Of a stretch of DNA of 64,000 nucleotides, positions 38,882 through 47,744 are shown in pieces. The notes beneath the pieces were generated by a model. That model worked only from the letters and a program-made list of their open reading frames with translations. It was not told the origin of the DNA and made no database searches. The translations under genes were made by a program, and so were the position numbers. The stretch is from Pandoraea oxalativorans (GTDB taxonomy: Bacteria > Pseudomonadota > Gammaproteobacteria > Burkholderiales > Burkholderiaceae), in contig NZ_CP011253.3 in NCBI RefSeq assembly GCF_000972785.3, forward strand, positions 2,418,001 to 2,482,000. The letters are read 5' to 3'. Each line of letters starts with the position of its first letter. The first letter of the stretch is position 1.

Positions 38882-39961
38882 TCAGGCGGCCTTTCTCTCC
38901 TGACTACGGCGCTGTGCGGCGACGTCCTGGTGGTCGATGCGATCCGGGTTCAGGTGCACAGCATCGACGCGCTGCCAGTTGCGCGTGCGGCCTTTCCAGC
39001 GCAGCGGGTGGCGTTGCCGGGCGGCCTCATAAAGCGCTGCTCGTCGATCCAAAATGGTCTGGTCGAGATTGGCATGGCGCTGCGCCGGCGTCACGAACCG
39101 GATCGCGCTGTGACGGTGCTCTTCGTTATACCAGCGCACCAGCGCGCCCACCCAGGTGCGTGCGGCGAGCAGGGTGTCAAATGCCCTCAGCGGGTAAGTC
39201 GGCCGGTACTTTAGGGTCTTGAACAACGATTCAGAATAAGGGTTGTCGTTGCTCACGCCCGGGCGGCTGAGCGAGTGCATGACGCCCAGCGTCTGGAGGG
39301 TGGCGAGCATCGTCGCACCTTTCATCGGGCCGCCGTTATCCGAATGCAGAATCACCTGGTCGGGTGGTATCGCTTCGCGCGCACACAGGTCCTTGAGCAC
39401 TTCACTGGCCAGTGCGCTGCTTTCCTGCGCATAGACCTGCCAACCAACGATCTTTCGGCTGAACACGTCCAGAAACAGGTACAGATAAAAATACTGCCCG
39501 CGAACCGTGCTCGGCAGATAGGTGATGTCCCAGCTGTACAACTGGTTCGGCGCACGCGCGCACACCGCACGGGGCTTGCTATGGGCCTGGGCCGGCCGTT
39601 CGCTGCGCCGGTGGGCGAGTTGCTTCTCGGCCTTCAGGACCCGGTAGAAAGTCGATTCCGAGGCAATATAGCGTTGCTGATCTGCCAAGCGCGGCACGAT
39701 CTGGCTGGGCGGCAGATGACCCAATTCGGCCGAGTTCGCCACCGCCAGAAGCTCGGCGCGCTCCTCGGCGCTAAGCTTATGGCGCGGCTCGTGGTGTCGT
39801 AATGTGCGCCGGTCCACTGCGTCAGGTTCGCCGCGCTGCCAGCGCTGAACGGTGCGGGCACTGAGCCCCAGAATGACGCACGCGCGTGCTTGGCGAGCCC
39901 CGGCCCGAGTCGCCTCGGTGATCAGACCAATCAATACTTTGCGCTGCTCAGACGACGTCAT
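38882..39961 (-). CDS. IS3-family transposase OrfB (DDE integrase core)
   Basis: 359 residues. N-terminal HTH (RACVILGLSARTVQRWQRGE), then the rve core with YSWDITYLPS (Asp), ILHSDNGGPMKG (Asp) and DNPYSESLFKTLKYRP (Glu). The ATG overlaps the orfA stop by 4 bases (ATGA), so it is translated by coupling rather than by the -1 slip typical of IS3. Intact. Confidence 0.9.
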   Translation of the reverse strand: MTSSEQRKVLIGLITEATRAGARQARACVILGLSARTVQRWQRGEPDAVDRRTLRHHEPRHKLSAEERAELLAVANSAELGHLPPSQIVPRLADQQRYIASESTFYRVLKAEKQLAHRRSERPAQAHSKPRAVCARAPNQLYSWDITYLPSTVRGQYFYLYLFLDVFSRKIVGWQVYAQESSALASEVLKDLCAREAIPPDQVILHSDNGGPMKGATMLATLQTLGVMHSLSRPGVSNDNPYSESLFKTLKYRPTYPLRAFDTLLAARTWVGALVRWYNEEHRHSAIRFVTPAQRHANLDQTILDRRAALYEAARQRHPLRWKGRTRNWQRVDAVHLNPDRIDHQDVAAQRRSQERKAA

Positions 39962-40461
39962 TCGGCCTCGTCCCCGAGCAGCGCACGGTACTTTTTTTGC
40001 AGCACCAGTAGCGCCGCAGCCTCAGCCAGCGCCTTCTCCTTGCGCTTCAACTCGCGCTGCAGTTCAACATTGGCCTGCTTCAGAACCCGCACCTCTTGGG
40101 CGCTTTCGCGCCGGCTATCACCGTTTCTGCCCGCGGCACAGAACTGCGCTCGCCACTGCGCGAGATGATGCGCAAACAAGCCGCGCTCCCGGCACCAGCC
40201 ATGCAAGGCTTCGTCGACCAGACCATGGCTCTCCTGCAAGGCCATTAGCCGTTCCTCCAGCGACCAATCTTCCGGTCGTTTTGCGTGTGCAGAGCCCGAG
40301 CTCCGATTCGCGGCAGCGGCGCCTCTCATCCATTTCCTCAATGTCAGTACGTTCACGTTCAATTCGTCGGCCACCGCGCCAACCGTGCGGCTCCCACGCC
40401 GCAGGACCTTCGACAGCGCTTGCTCCTTGAACTCGACAGAATACGTTTGTTTCACTTTCAA
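39958..40461 (-). CDS. IS3-family transposase OrfA (HTH protein)
   Basis: 167 residues. Homeodomain-like HTH at the N-terminus (YSVEFKEQALSKVLRRGSRTVGAVADELNVNVLTLRKWM) and a Lys/Glu-rich coiled coil near the end (LKQANVELQRELKRKEKALAEAAALLVLQKK). Starts just inside the right end of the element. Intact. Confidence 0.88.
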   Translation of the reverse strand: MKVKQTYSVEFKEQALSKVLRRGSRTVGAVADELNVNVLTLRKWMRGAAAANRSSGSAHAKRPEDWSLEERLMALQESHGLVDEALHGWCRERGLFAHHLAQWRAQFCAAGRNGDSRRESAQEVRVLKQANVELQRELKRKEKALAEAAALLVLQKKYRALLGDEAE

Positions 40462-40523
40462 CTTACACCTCTGACGCTACTTAATAAGGAAGTTCAGAGG
40501 CGACAACTAGTATGACGCCGGGG

Positions 40524-41181
40524 GGTGTTCGATCCGTGGGCCATTGTGACGCTCACCATCGTGATTCTGATTACCTTCATCGAATCGACGGGCATGTTCC
40601 TCGCGCTGGGCGAAATCGTCGGCAAGCCGGTGGACGAGAAGGCGCTGGTCGCCGGTCTGCGTGTCGATGGCGTTGCAACGGTCATTGGCGGCCTGTTCAA
40701 CACCTTCCCGCATACCTCGTTCTCGCAGAACATCGGTCTTGTTGGCGTGACGGGCGTGAAAAGCCGCTGGGTGTGCGCCTCGGCCGGCGTCATCCTGCTC
40801 GTGTTCGGCCTGATTCCGAAGATGTCGGTCGTGGTGGCGTCCATTCCCCAGTTCGTGCTGGGCGGCGCGGGGGTCGTGATGTTCGGCATGGTGCTCGCCA
40901 CGGGCATCAAGATCCTGTCCAAGGTCGACTACTCGCATAACCGCTACAACCTGTATATCGTAGCCATCAGCATCGGTATGGCGATGATCCCGGTCGCGTC
41001 GAACAAGTTCTTTGCGAAGATGCCCGAACAACTCGCGCCGTTGCTGCATAGCGGGATTCTGCTCGCTACGCTGTCCGCCGTGATCCTGAACGCCTACTTC
41101 AACGGCTTCAAGGCGCCGGTGACGCACGGCAACGGCCACGGCGAGAAGAACGGATCGAGCATGGGGCTGGAGGCGCATTGA
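40524..41181 (+). pseudogene. 3' part of the NCS2 uric acid/xanthine permease
   Basis: About 219 residues beginning VFDPWAIVTLTIVILITFIESTGMFLALGE, the second half of the transporter; NTFPHTSFSQNIGLVGVTGVKSR is the NCS2 signature region. Joined to the 5' part at 38121 after removing 1,687 bases it gives 457 codons, the normal family size, with no internal stop. As it stands no promoter or start is evident, so uptake by this carrier is probably lost. Its stop overlaps the next gene by one base. Confidence 0.88.
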
Positions 41182-42539
41182 TGAAAACGTTGCTTGTCCG
41201 GAATGCCGAAGTGCTGGTCACGATGGACGCCGGTCGCCGCGAGATCGCGCGCGGCGGGCTGTACATCGAAGACAACCGGATCGTGGCCGTCGGCACCAGC
41301 GATATGCTGCCGACGCACGCCGACGAGGTGCTCGATCTGACGGGGCACGTCGTCATTCCGGGGCTGGTCAACACGCACCACCACATGTACCAGAGCCTCA
41401 CGCGGGCGATTCCGGCCGCGCAGGACGGCGAGCTCTTCAACTGGCTGACGAATCTCTATCCGGTGTGGGCGAACCTTACGCCGGAGATGATTCGCGTCTC
41501 CACGAAGACTGCGATGGCCGAATTGCTGCTCTCGGGATGCACCACGTCGAGCGACCATCTTTATGTCTACCCGAACGGCTGCAAGCTCGACGACAGCATC
41601 GAGGCTGCGGCCGAGATCGGCATGCGCTTCCACGCGAGCCGGGGCAGCATGAGCGTCGGCCAGAGTCAGGGCGGACTGCCGCCCGACCGTGTGGTCGAGC
41701 GTGAAGACGACATTCTTAAAGACACGCAACGCCTTATCGAGACGTACCACGATGAAGGCCGTTACGCGATGCTGCGTGTGGTCGTCGCCCCCTGCTCACC
41801 GTTCTCGGTGAGTCGTGACCTGATGCGCGAGTCGGCCACGATGGCGCGCCACTACGGCGTGTCGTTGCACACCCATCTGGCCGAGAACGTCAACGACATT
41901 GCCTACAGCCGCGAGAAGTTCGGCATGACCCCGGCCGAGTACGCGCAGGATCTCGGCTGGGTCGGTCACGACGTCTGGCACGCCCACTGCGTTCAGCTCG
42001 ACGACGCGGGTATCGCCCTCTTCGCGAAAACCGGCACCGGCGTGGCGCATTGCCCGTGCTCGAACATGCGGCTCGCCTCGGGTATCGCCCCGATTCGCAG
42101 GCTGCGCGATGCCGGTGTGCCCGTCGGACTGGGTGTGGACGGTTCGGCGTCCAACGATGCGGCGAGCATGATCAACGAAGCGCGTCAGGCGTTGCTGCTG
42201 CAACGGGTCGGGTTCGGCCCGAGCGCGATGACGGCGCGCGAAACGCTGGAGATCGCGACGGTCGGCGGCGCACGCGTGCTGGGTCGCGACGACATCGGCG
42301 TGCTCGCGGCAGGCATGGCGGCGGACTTCGTGGCGTTCGATACGCGTGGCGTCGGCATGGCGGGTGGTCTGCACGACCCTGTGGCGGCGCTCGTCTTCTG
42401 TAATCCTGGACAAGCCGCGTACAGCGTGGTGAACGGACGGGTGGTGGTGCGCGAAGGGCGTCTGACGACGCTCGACCTGCCGTCGCTCGTCACGCGTCAC
42501 AACGCGCTGGCGCGGCAACTGGCCGAGGCTTCCCGGTAA
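41181..42539 (+). CDS. 8-oxoguanine deaminase (amidohydrolase)
   Basis: 452 residues of the TrzN/ATZ amidohydrolase group. Metal and catalytic motifs: NTHHHMYQSLTRA (HxH), HTHLAE, HAHCVQL and LGVDGSASND (Asp). The NTHHHMYQS..RAIPAAQD..LFNWL pattern is that of 8-oxoguanine deaminase, converting 8-oxoguanine to urate, which links it to the urate route here. The ATG at 41181 overlaps the permease stop (TGATG). It may now depend on a promoter in or after the IS, since the permease is split upstream. Confidence 0.87.
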   Translation: MKTLLVRNAEVLVTMDAGRREIARGGLYIEDNRIVAVGTSDMLPTHADEVLDLTGHVVIPGLVNTHHHMYQSLTRAIPAAQDGELFNWLTNLYPVWANLTPEMIRVSTKTAMAELLLSGCTTSSDHLYVYPNGCKLDDSIEAAAEIGMRFHASRGSMSVGQSQGGLPPDRVVEREDDILKDTQRLIETYHDEGRYAMLRVVVAPCSPFSVSRDLMRESATMARHYGVSLHTHLAENVNDIAYSREKFGMTPAEYAQDLGWVGHDVWHAHCVQLDDAGIALFAKTGTGVAHCPCSNMRLASGIAPIRRLRDAGVPVGLGVDGSASNDAASMINEARQALLLQRVGFGPSAMTARETLEIATVGGARVLGRDDIGVLAAGMAADFVAFDTRGVGMAGGLHDPVAALVFCNPGQAAYSVVNGRVVVREGRLTTLDLPSLVTRHNALARQLAEASR

Positions 42540-42754
42540 GGCGTTGCCACACCGGCCGCACATTCATGGTGTGAGGCCGCGGGACTGCTCACCCTAATCG
42601 GCAGATTCGGGTGAGCCGGTTCCGGCGTGGCGATGGGCAAGCGGGGAGTCGGGGCGGCGTTCCTGTGCATGGGGAACGCGGCCGTGCGGTTCGGCGGGGC
42701 GGTGGGGGCCGCTCCGCCGGTAAAAACGGCACAGCCCCATCGATCGAATCGATA

Positions 42755-43693
42755 TCAGGACGGCGTGCGCGATTCCAGCAGGGTGCGCGTTGCGTCGGAA
42801 ATCACACTGCGCAGCCAGCGCACTTCGTCCGAGTAATGCGTGCGCTCGTGCCACAACTGGTAGTACTGCATCGGCGGGAAATCGATGGGCGTCTCCAGCA
42901 CCGTGAGCGGCAGGAATTCCGCGTAGTGGTCGGCAAACAGGCGTGTCGTCGTAAAAATCAGATCGGATTTGAGCAGGACGTACGGCGCGAGATTGAAGTA
43001 CGGAATCGTGACGACGACATTTCGCTTCAGGCGTTCACGCGCGAGGTGCATGTCGATCGCGCCGCGCTGGGCGACGGAATAGGGCGTTGGCGCGAGGTGC
43101 GGGCTGCCGAGGTATTGCTCGAGCGTGAGCCCGCGCTTGGCGTACGGATGCGTATTACGCACCAGACACACGATCTGGTCGACGAACAGATTCGAGAGGT
43201 GAAGCTGCTCGGGCGGTTCCGGCCAGTTGCCGATGACGATATCCACCTTGCCGTCTTCGAGCGCGTGCTCGTAGTCGAAGGCGGGGCCGAGCGAGTGCAG
43301 TTCCAGTTGCGCGTTGGGGGCTTGCTGGCGGAAACGTTCGACGACCGTCGGCACGAACAGCGTATTCAGATAGTCGGGCGAACCGATGCGAAACGTGCGC
43401 ACCGTCGTGGCCGGGTCGAAATTCGATTGCTGCACCGTAATGCGCTCGATTTCGCGCAGTGCGTTTTGCGTCGGCTCCAGCAACGACTGACCGTATTCGG
43501 TCGGCACCATGCCCGATTTGCCGCGAACCAGCAGCGGATCGCCGGTAATGTCGCGCAAACGGCGCAGCGCGGCGCTGATCGCCGGTTGCGACTGATTCAG
43601 TTTGACGGCCGCACGCGTCACGCTGCGCTCGATCAACAGGGTATGAAGAACGCGCAGCAAATAAGTGTCAATCGGTTCGCGGTTTTGGCTCAT
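42755..43693 (-). CDS. LysR-type transcriptional regulator of the purine region
   Basis: 312 residues from the ATG at 43693. LTTR winged helix (LRVLHTLLIERSVTRAAVKLNQSQPAISAALRRLRDITGDPLLVR, residues ~10-60) with an effector domain of the NodD/PnbR-like class (FRIGSPDYLNTLFVPTVVERFRQQAPNAQLEL). Convergent with the deaminase gene and divergent from the BMP-type ABC genes. Probably controls one or both; ligand unknown, possibly urate. Confidence 0.88.
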   Translation of the reverse strand: MSQNREPIDTYLLRVLHTLLIERSVTRAAVKLNQSQPAISAALRRLRDITGDPLLVRGKSGMVPTEYGQSLLEPTQNALREIERITVQQSNFDPATTVRTFRIGSPDYLNTLFVPTVVERFRQQAPNAQLELHSLGPAFDYEHALEDGKVDIVIGNWPEPPEQLHLSNLFVDQIVCLVRNTHPYAKRGLTLEQYLGSPHLAPTPYSVAQRGAIDMHLARERLKRNVVVTIPYFNLAPYVLLKSDLIFTTTRLFADHYAEFLPLTVLETPIDFPPMQYYQLWHERTHYSDEVRWLRSVISDATRTLLESRTPS

Positions 43694-43927
43694 GAGAAAT
43701 ATAACGATCCGAATATGTCGGACCCTGTAGTGCATAAGTAAATCATTATGAAGGACAAGGTCGGGGGCCTCTATAGCGGAAAGTCCCTATCACGCGCGTC
43801 GTTCGTAAGGTGGCCTTAGATGTCCCTGTTAATGACACAGACTCGACATTTCGCCGCGAATTGGGTATTTTCGGACCGCCCAAGCCCCGAACTCAGACTC
43901 AGTCAGACTCCGCAAGTGACCCTTCCC

Positions 43928-45475
43928 ATGCAATCGACGCCACGTCTGGCGCTGACCGGCATCATCAAACGCTATCCGAGCGTGGTGGCCAACGACGACA
44001 TCGCGTTGAGCGTATTACCCGGCGAGATCCACGCCGTACTGGGTGAGAACGGCGCAGGTAAAAGCACGTTGATGAAGATCATCTACGGTGCCGTACGCCC
44101 CGACGCCGGAGAAATCCTGTGGGAAGGTCAACCGGTTCGCACCGACAGTCCGGCCGCGGCACGCAAGCTCGGCATTGGCATGGTCTTCCAGCATTTCTCA
44201 TTGTTCGAGACGCTGACCGTCGCCGAGAACATTTCGCTTGCGCTCGACGACGCCGACCGTGACCTCAAGGTGCTGGCCAAACGCATCCGCGAGGTCTCGA
44301 CCCAGTATGGGCTTGAGGTCGATCCGCTGCGCCACGTACATAGCTTGTCCGTCGGCGAACGTCAGCGCGTGGAGATCGTGCGCTGCCTGTTGCAGAATCC
44401 GCGTCTGCTCATCATGGACGAACCGACCTCGGTGCTCACGCCGCAGGCCGTCCAGAAACTCTTCACGACGTTGCGCCGCCTCGCCGCCGAGGGATGCAGC
44501 ATCGTCTATATCAGTCACAAACTCGACGAAATTCGCGACCTCTGCGACCGCGCGACCGTGTTGCGTGGCGGACGCGTCTCCGGTCACGCCGTGCCGCGCG
44601 AGGAAACCGCCGAGACGCTCGCGCAGATGATGATCGGACGCGCGTTGCCGCAGATCGAGCGTCGTGCGCATCAGCCGGGTGACGTGCTGCTGTCTTTGAA
44701 GAACCTCTCGATGCCAAGCGAGGACCCGTTCGGGACCTCGCTGCATGACGTCAATCTCGACGTGCATGCGGGCGAAATCGTGGGCATCGCGGGTGTGTCC
44801 GGCAACGGGCAGGCCGAGTTGCTGGCAGCACTCTCGGGCGAGGCGCGGGCACCGCAAGCGGAGGCCATTGCGCTGCACGACCGCGCGGTCGGCCGGATGG
44901 GCGCGGCCACACGGCGACGGCTCGGACTCGCCTTCGTCCCGGAGGAGCGTCTGGGGCGCGGCGCAGTGCCGAGCATGTCGCTCACGGATAACGCCTTGCT
45001 GGGCGCTTCGGGCACGGCGCATCTCGGCTTGCTTCGCGGGGGATGGATTCGTCGTGGCACGTTGCGCAAGTTCGCGACGTTGTGCATCGAACGCTTCAAC
45101 GTGAAGGCCGGCGGCCCTGACGCTGCCGCGCAAAGCCTCTCGGGCGGCAATCTGCAGAAGTTCATCGTCGGACGCGAGATTTTGCAGGAGCCGCGTGTGC
45201 TGGTGGTAGCGCAGCCGACATGGGGCGTGGATGTCGGGGCGGCGGCCTTCATCCGTCAGCAATTGCTGGACCTGTCGGCGCGTGGCGTGGCCGTGCTGGT
45301 GCTCTCCGAAGAACTCGACGAGCTGTTCGAGATTTGCGACCGGATTACCGTGCTGGCGCAGGGACGCTTGTCGCCCGTGCGTAAGCCCGAGCAGACCGAC
45401 GCGCGCGAGATCGGTCTGTGGATGGCGGGAATGTTCCCCGGTGGCCCGGGAGAACGCGCCGCAGCGGCAGCCTGA
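43928..45475 (+). CDS. ABC transporter ATP-binding protein, BMP/nucleoside type
   Basis: 515 residues containing two ATPase domains, as in RbsA and YufO/NupO. First Walker A GENGAGKST and signature LSVGERQ; the second half has GVSGNGQ in place of a full Walker A and signature LSGGNLQ, a usual asymmetry. The ATG at 43928 fits the family; the frame extends upstream without similarity. First gene of an importer set with two permeases and a BMP lipoprotein. Near purine genes, so a purine nucleoside cargo is plausible. Confidence 0.9.
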   Translation: MQSTPRLALTGIIKRYPSVVANDDIALSVLPGEIHAVLGENGAGKSTLMKIIYGAVRPDAGEILWEGQPVRTDSPAAARKLGIGMVFQHFSLFETLTVAENISLALDDADRDLKVLAKRIREVSTQYGLEVDPLRHVHSLSVGERQRVEIVRCLLQNPRLLIMDEPTSVLTPQAVQKLFTTLRRLAAEGCSIVYISHKLDEIRDLCDRATVLRGGRVSGHAVPREETAETLAQMMIGRALPQIERRAHQPGDVLLSLKNLSMPSEDPFGTSLHDVNLDVHAGEIVGIAGVSGNGQAELLAALSGEARAPQAEAIALHDRAVGRMGAATRRRLGLAFVPEERLGRGAVPSMSLTDNALLGASGTAHLGLLRGGWIRRGTLRKFATLCIERFNVKAGGPDAAAQSLSGGNLQKFIVGREILQEPRVLVVAQPTWGVDVGAAAFIRQQLLDLSARGVAVLVLSEELDELFEICDRITVLAQGRLSPVRKPEQTDAREIGLWMAGMFPGGPGERAAAAA

Positions 45476-45608
45476 CGGGCAAACACGGGCACACACGGGC
45501 ATACGCAGCATTTTCCTTTTTCGACGTGTTTCGGTGCGTGACGAACGACTGCTCGCCCGCCGGAACACCGTAATGTTTTCATCGGTTTTCATCGATTCAT
45601 CAGACACC

Positions 45609-46715
45609 ATGTTCGATCTCACGCTTGAGCCACGATCAGGTCCCTCCCGCACCATGCGGCTCGCGATGCCGCTGGTGGCTACGCTCATCACGTTGGCTGG
45701 CGGCGTGCTTATCTTCAGCTTTCTCGGCAAGAATCCTGCGCAGGCGATGGCGGCGTTCTTCCTCGCGCCGATCAGCAGTCTGAACGGCTGGTCGGAGTTG
45801 CTGCTCAAGGCGTCGCCGCTGTGCCTGATCGCGTTGGGGCTTGCCATCGGCTATCGCGCGAACGTCTGGAACATCGGCGCGGAAGGGCAGTTGTTGCTCG
45901 GCGGGATCTTCGCGTCCGGCGTGGCGATTCATTTCGACGGTCATGGCGGTGCGTGGCTGCTGCCGCTGATGATGGCGGCCGGTGCGCTCGGCGGCATGCT
46001 GTGGGCCGCGATTCCGGCGCTGCTGCGCGTGCGCTTCAATGCCAACGAGATTCTCGTGAGTCTGATGCTCACCTACGTCGCTACGCAGTTGCTGATCTAT
46101 CTGGTCAGCGGACCGTGGCAAGACCCGCATGGGATGAACTTCCCGCAGTCCATCAACTTCAGCCGCGAAGCGCTGTTCCCGCGCTTCTTCGGCGACTGGC
46201 GCTGGGCGACGTGGCGGGGCACGCGTCTGAATGCCTCGATCTTCATGACCGTGGTGGCGGTGCCGCTTGCGTGGTTCTTCATGCGCAAGAGCTTCGCGGG
46301 ATACCGCATGGAAGTCGGTGGCCTCGCACCGCTCGCTGCACGCTATGCCGGTTATTCGGAACCGCGCGCAGTGTGGGTCGCGTTGCTGATCGGTGGCGCG
46401 GCGGCCGGACTGGCCGGGACAGGGGAAGTGGCCGGGCCGGTGGGGCAGTTGCAGGCGACGTGGGCGCCGGGGTATGGCTTCACGGCTATCATCGTCGCGT
46501 TCGTCGGCCGCTTGCATCCGGTGGGCATCGTGCTGGCGAGTCTGCTCATGGCGCTGCTGTATCTCGGCGGGGAAGCGGTGCAGACGTCGCTTCAGTTGCC
46601 CAAAGCCATCAGCGGCGTGTTCCAGGGGCTGCTGCTGTTCAGCCTGCTGGGCTGCGACGTGTTTGTGAACTACCGACTGCGTCGGCGCGCTCGCGCGCTG
46701 ACGCGCGACGCCTGA
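45609..46715 (+). CDS. ABC transporter permease, BMP/nucleoside type (subunit 1)
   Basis: 368 residues, about ten helices, with IGYRANVWNIGAEGQLLLGGIFA, the signature shared with LivM-like permeases of the YufP/NupP group. A 133-base gap separates it from the ATPase gene. It extends to the next permease with a 10-base gap. Forms a heterodimer with the following product. Confidence 0.9.
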   Translation: MFDLTLEPRSGPSRTMRLAMPLVATLITLAGGVLIFSFLGKNPAQAMAAFFLAPISSLNGWSELLLKASPLCLIALGLAIGYRANVWNIGAEGQLLLGGIFASGVAIHFDGHGGAWLLPLMMAAGALGGMLWAAIPALLRVRFNANEILVSLMLTYVATQLLIYLVSGPWQDPHGMNFPQSINFSREALFPRFFGDWRWATWRGTRLNASIFMTVVAVPLAWFFMRKSFAGYRMEVGGLAPLAARYAGYSEPRAVWVALLIGGAAAGLAGTGEVAGPVGQLQATWAPGYGFTAIIVAFVGRLHPVGIVLASLLMALLYLGGEAVQTSLQLPKAISGVFQGLLLFSLLGCDVFVNYRLRRRARALTRDA

Positions 46716-46725
46716 GGAGCGCGGC

Positions 46726-47655
46726 ATGGACTGGATCAATCTGCTGACGCCGCTGGCCGCAAGTGCGGTGATCGCCGCCATCCCCCTGATGCTCGCTGCG
46801 CTGGGCGAACTGGTCACCGAGAAATCGGGCGTGCTCAATCTCGGCGTGGAAGGCACGATGCTCATGGGCGCTATTGGCGCGTTCGCCGTCACCGTGCAGA
46901 CGGGGAGCCTCTGGCTGGGTGTCGTCGCCGGTATCGCGTCGGGCGCCGTCATGTCGGCCGTCTTCGCGTGGCTCACGCTCTCGCTCATGGCCAATCAGGT
47001 CGCCGCAGGTCTGGCGCTGACGATCTTCGGCATCGGCCTGTCGGCGTATGTCGGTCGTCCGTACACCGATGCGACGATTCCGATGCTGCGCGATATGCCG
47101 ATTCCCGGTCTGTCGTCGATTCCCGTGCTGGGCGCGTCGATCTTCTCGCTCAATCCGCTGGGCTATCTCTCGGTCGCACTGCTCGCGGCGATTGCATGGT
47201 TCCTTTACCGTACCCGCGCCGGTCTGGTGCTGCGCTCGATTGGCGAAGCGCCGTCTGTCGCCCATGCCATCGGCTATCCGGTGGTACGGATTCGCTATTT
47301 CGCGACGCTGTTCGGCGGTGCGATGTCGGGACTTGCCGGGGCCTACTACTCCGTCGGCTATCTGCGTCTGTGGCAGGAGAACCTGACCGCCGGGCGCGGC
47401 TGGATCGCGCTTGCGCTGGTGGTCTTCGCCACATGGCGGCCGGGGCGCACGGCGCTCGGTGCGCTGCTGTTCGGCGTTGTCATGGCGCTGCAATTTCAGG
47501 CGCAGGCCATGGGCATCCGGATCCCGTCGCAAGCGCTCGCAAGCCTGCCGTATCTGGCGACCATCGTCGTGCTGGTGATCATTTCTCGCAATCGTCAGAC
47601 GATTCGCCTGAACGCACCGGCGTCGCTGGGTAAACCGTTTTTTGCCGGGTCGTGA
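46726..47655 (+). CDS. ABC transporter permease, BMP/nucleoside type (subunit 2)
   Basis: 309 residues, about nine helices, with AALGELVTEKSGVLNLGVEGTMLMGAIGAF, the YufQ/NupQ signature. Follows subunit 1 closely and precedes the binding lipoprotein. Confidence 0.9.
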   Translation: MDWINLLTPLAASAVIAAIPLMLAALGELVTEKSGVLNLGVEGTMLMGAIGAFAVTVQTGSLWLGVVAGIASGAVMSAVFAWLTLSLMANQVAAGLALTIFGIGLSAYVGRPYTDATIPMLRDMPIPGLSSIPVLGASIFSLNPLGYLSVALLAAIAWFLYRTRAGLVLRSIGEAPSVAHAIGYPVVRIRYFATLFGGAMSGLAGAYYSVGYLRLWQENLTAGRGWIALALVVFATWRPGRTALGALLFGVVMALQFQAQAMGIRIPSQALASLPYLATIVVLVIISRNRQTIRLNAPASLGKPFFAGS

Positions 47656-47744
47656 TGCCGTAATGATGCCGGGCTGACGACGGCGTGCATGCAGTATGCG
47701 ATACAAGCATTTCACTGAAACAATCGATGACGAGGAGAAAATCG

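Larger units (their letters stand above)
38842..40523. mobile_element. IS3-type insertion sequence inside the NCS2 permease gene, ~1,682 bp
   Basis: Two minus-strand transposase genes lie between GGTGT repeats. Matching inverted arms (CTAGTTGTCGCCTC at 38856-38869 and its complement at 40497-40510) sit 13-14 bases inside those repeats rather than at the very ends. If the element is instead taken as starting at TTGTCGCC (38860-40506), the flanks are CTAG and a 27-base remnant with an in-frame stop stays behind. The GGTGT bounds are preferred because they restore the permease exactly. Element not matched to a named IS. Confidence 0.85.

Noticed and set aside
44198-45847. 549-codon minus-strand frame opposite the BMP-type ATPase
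   Set aside because: Antisense shadow with no recognisable domain; the plus strand has full ABC motifs.
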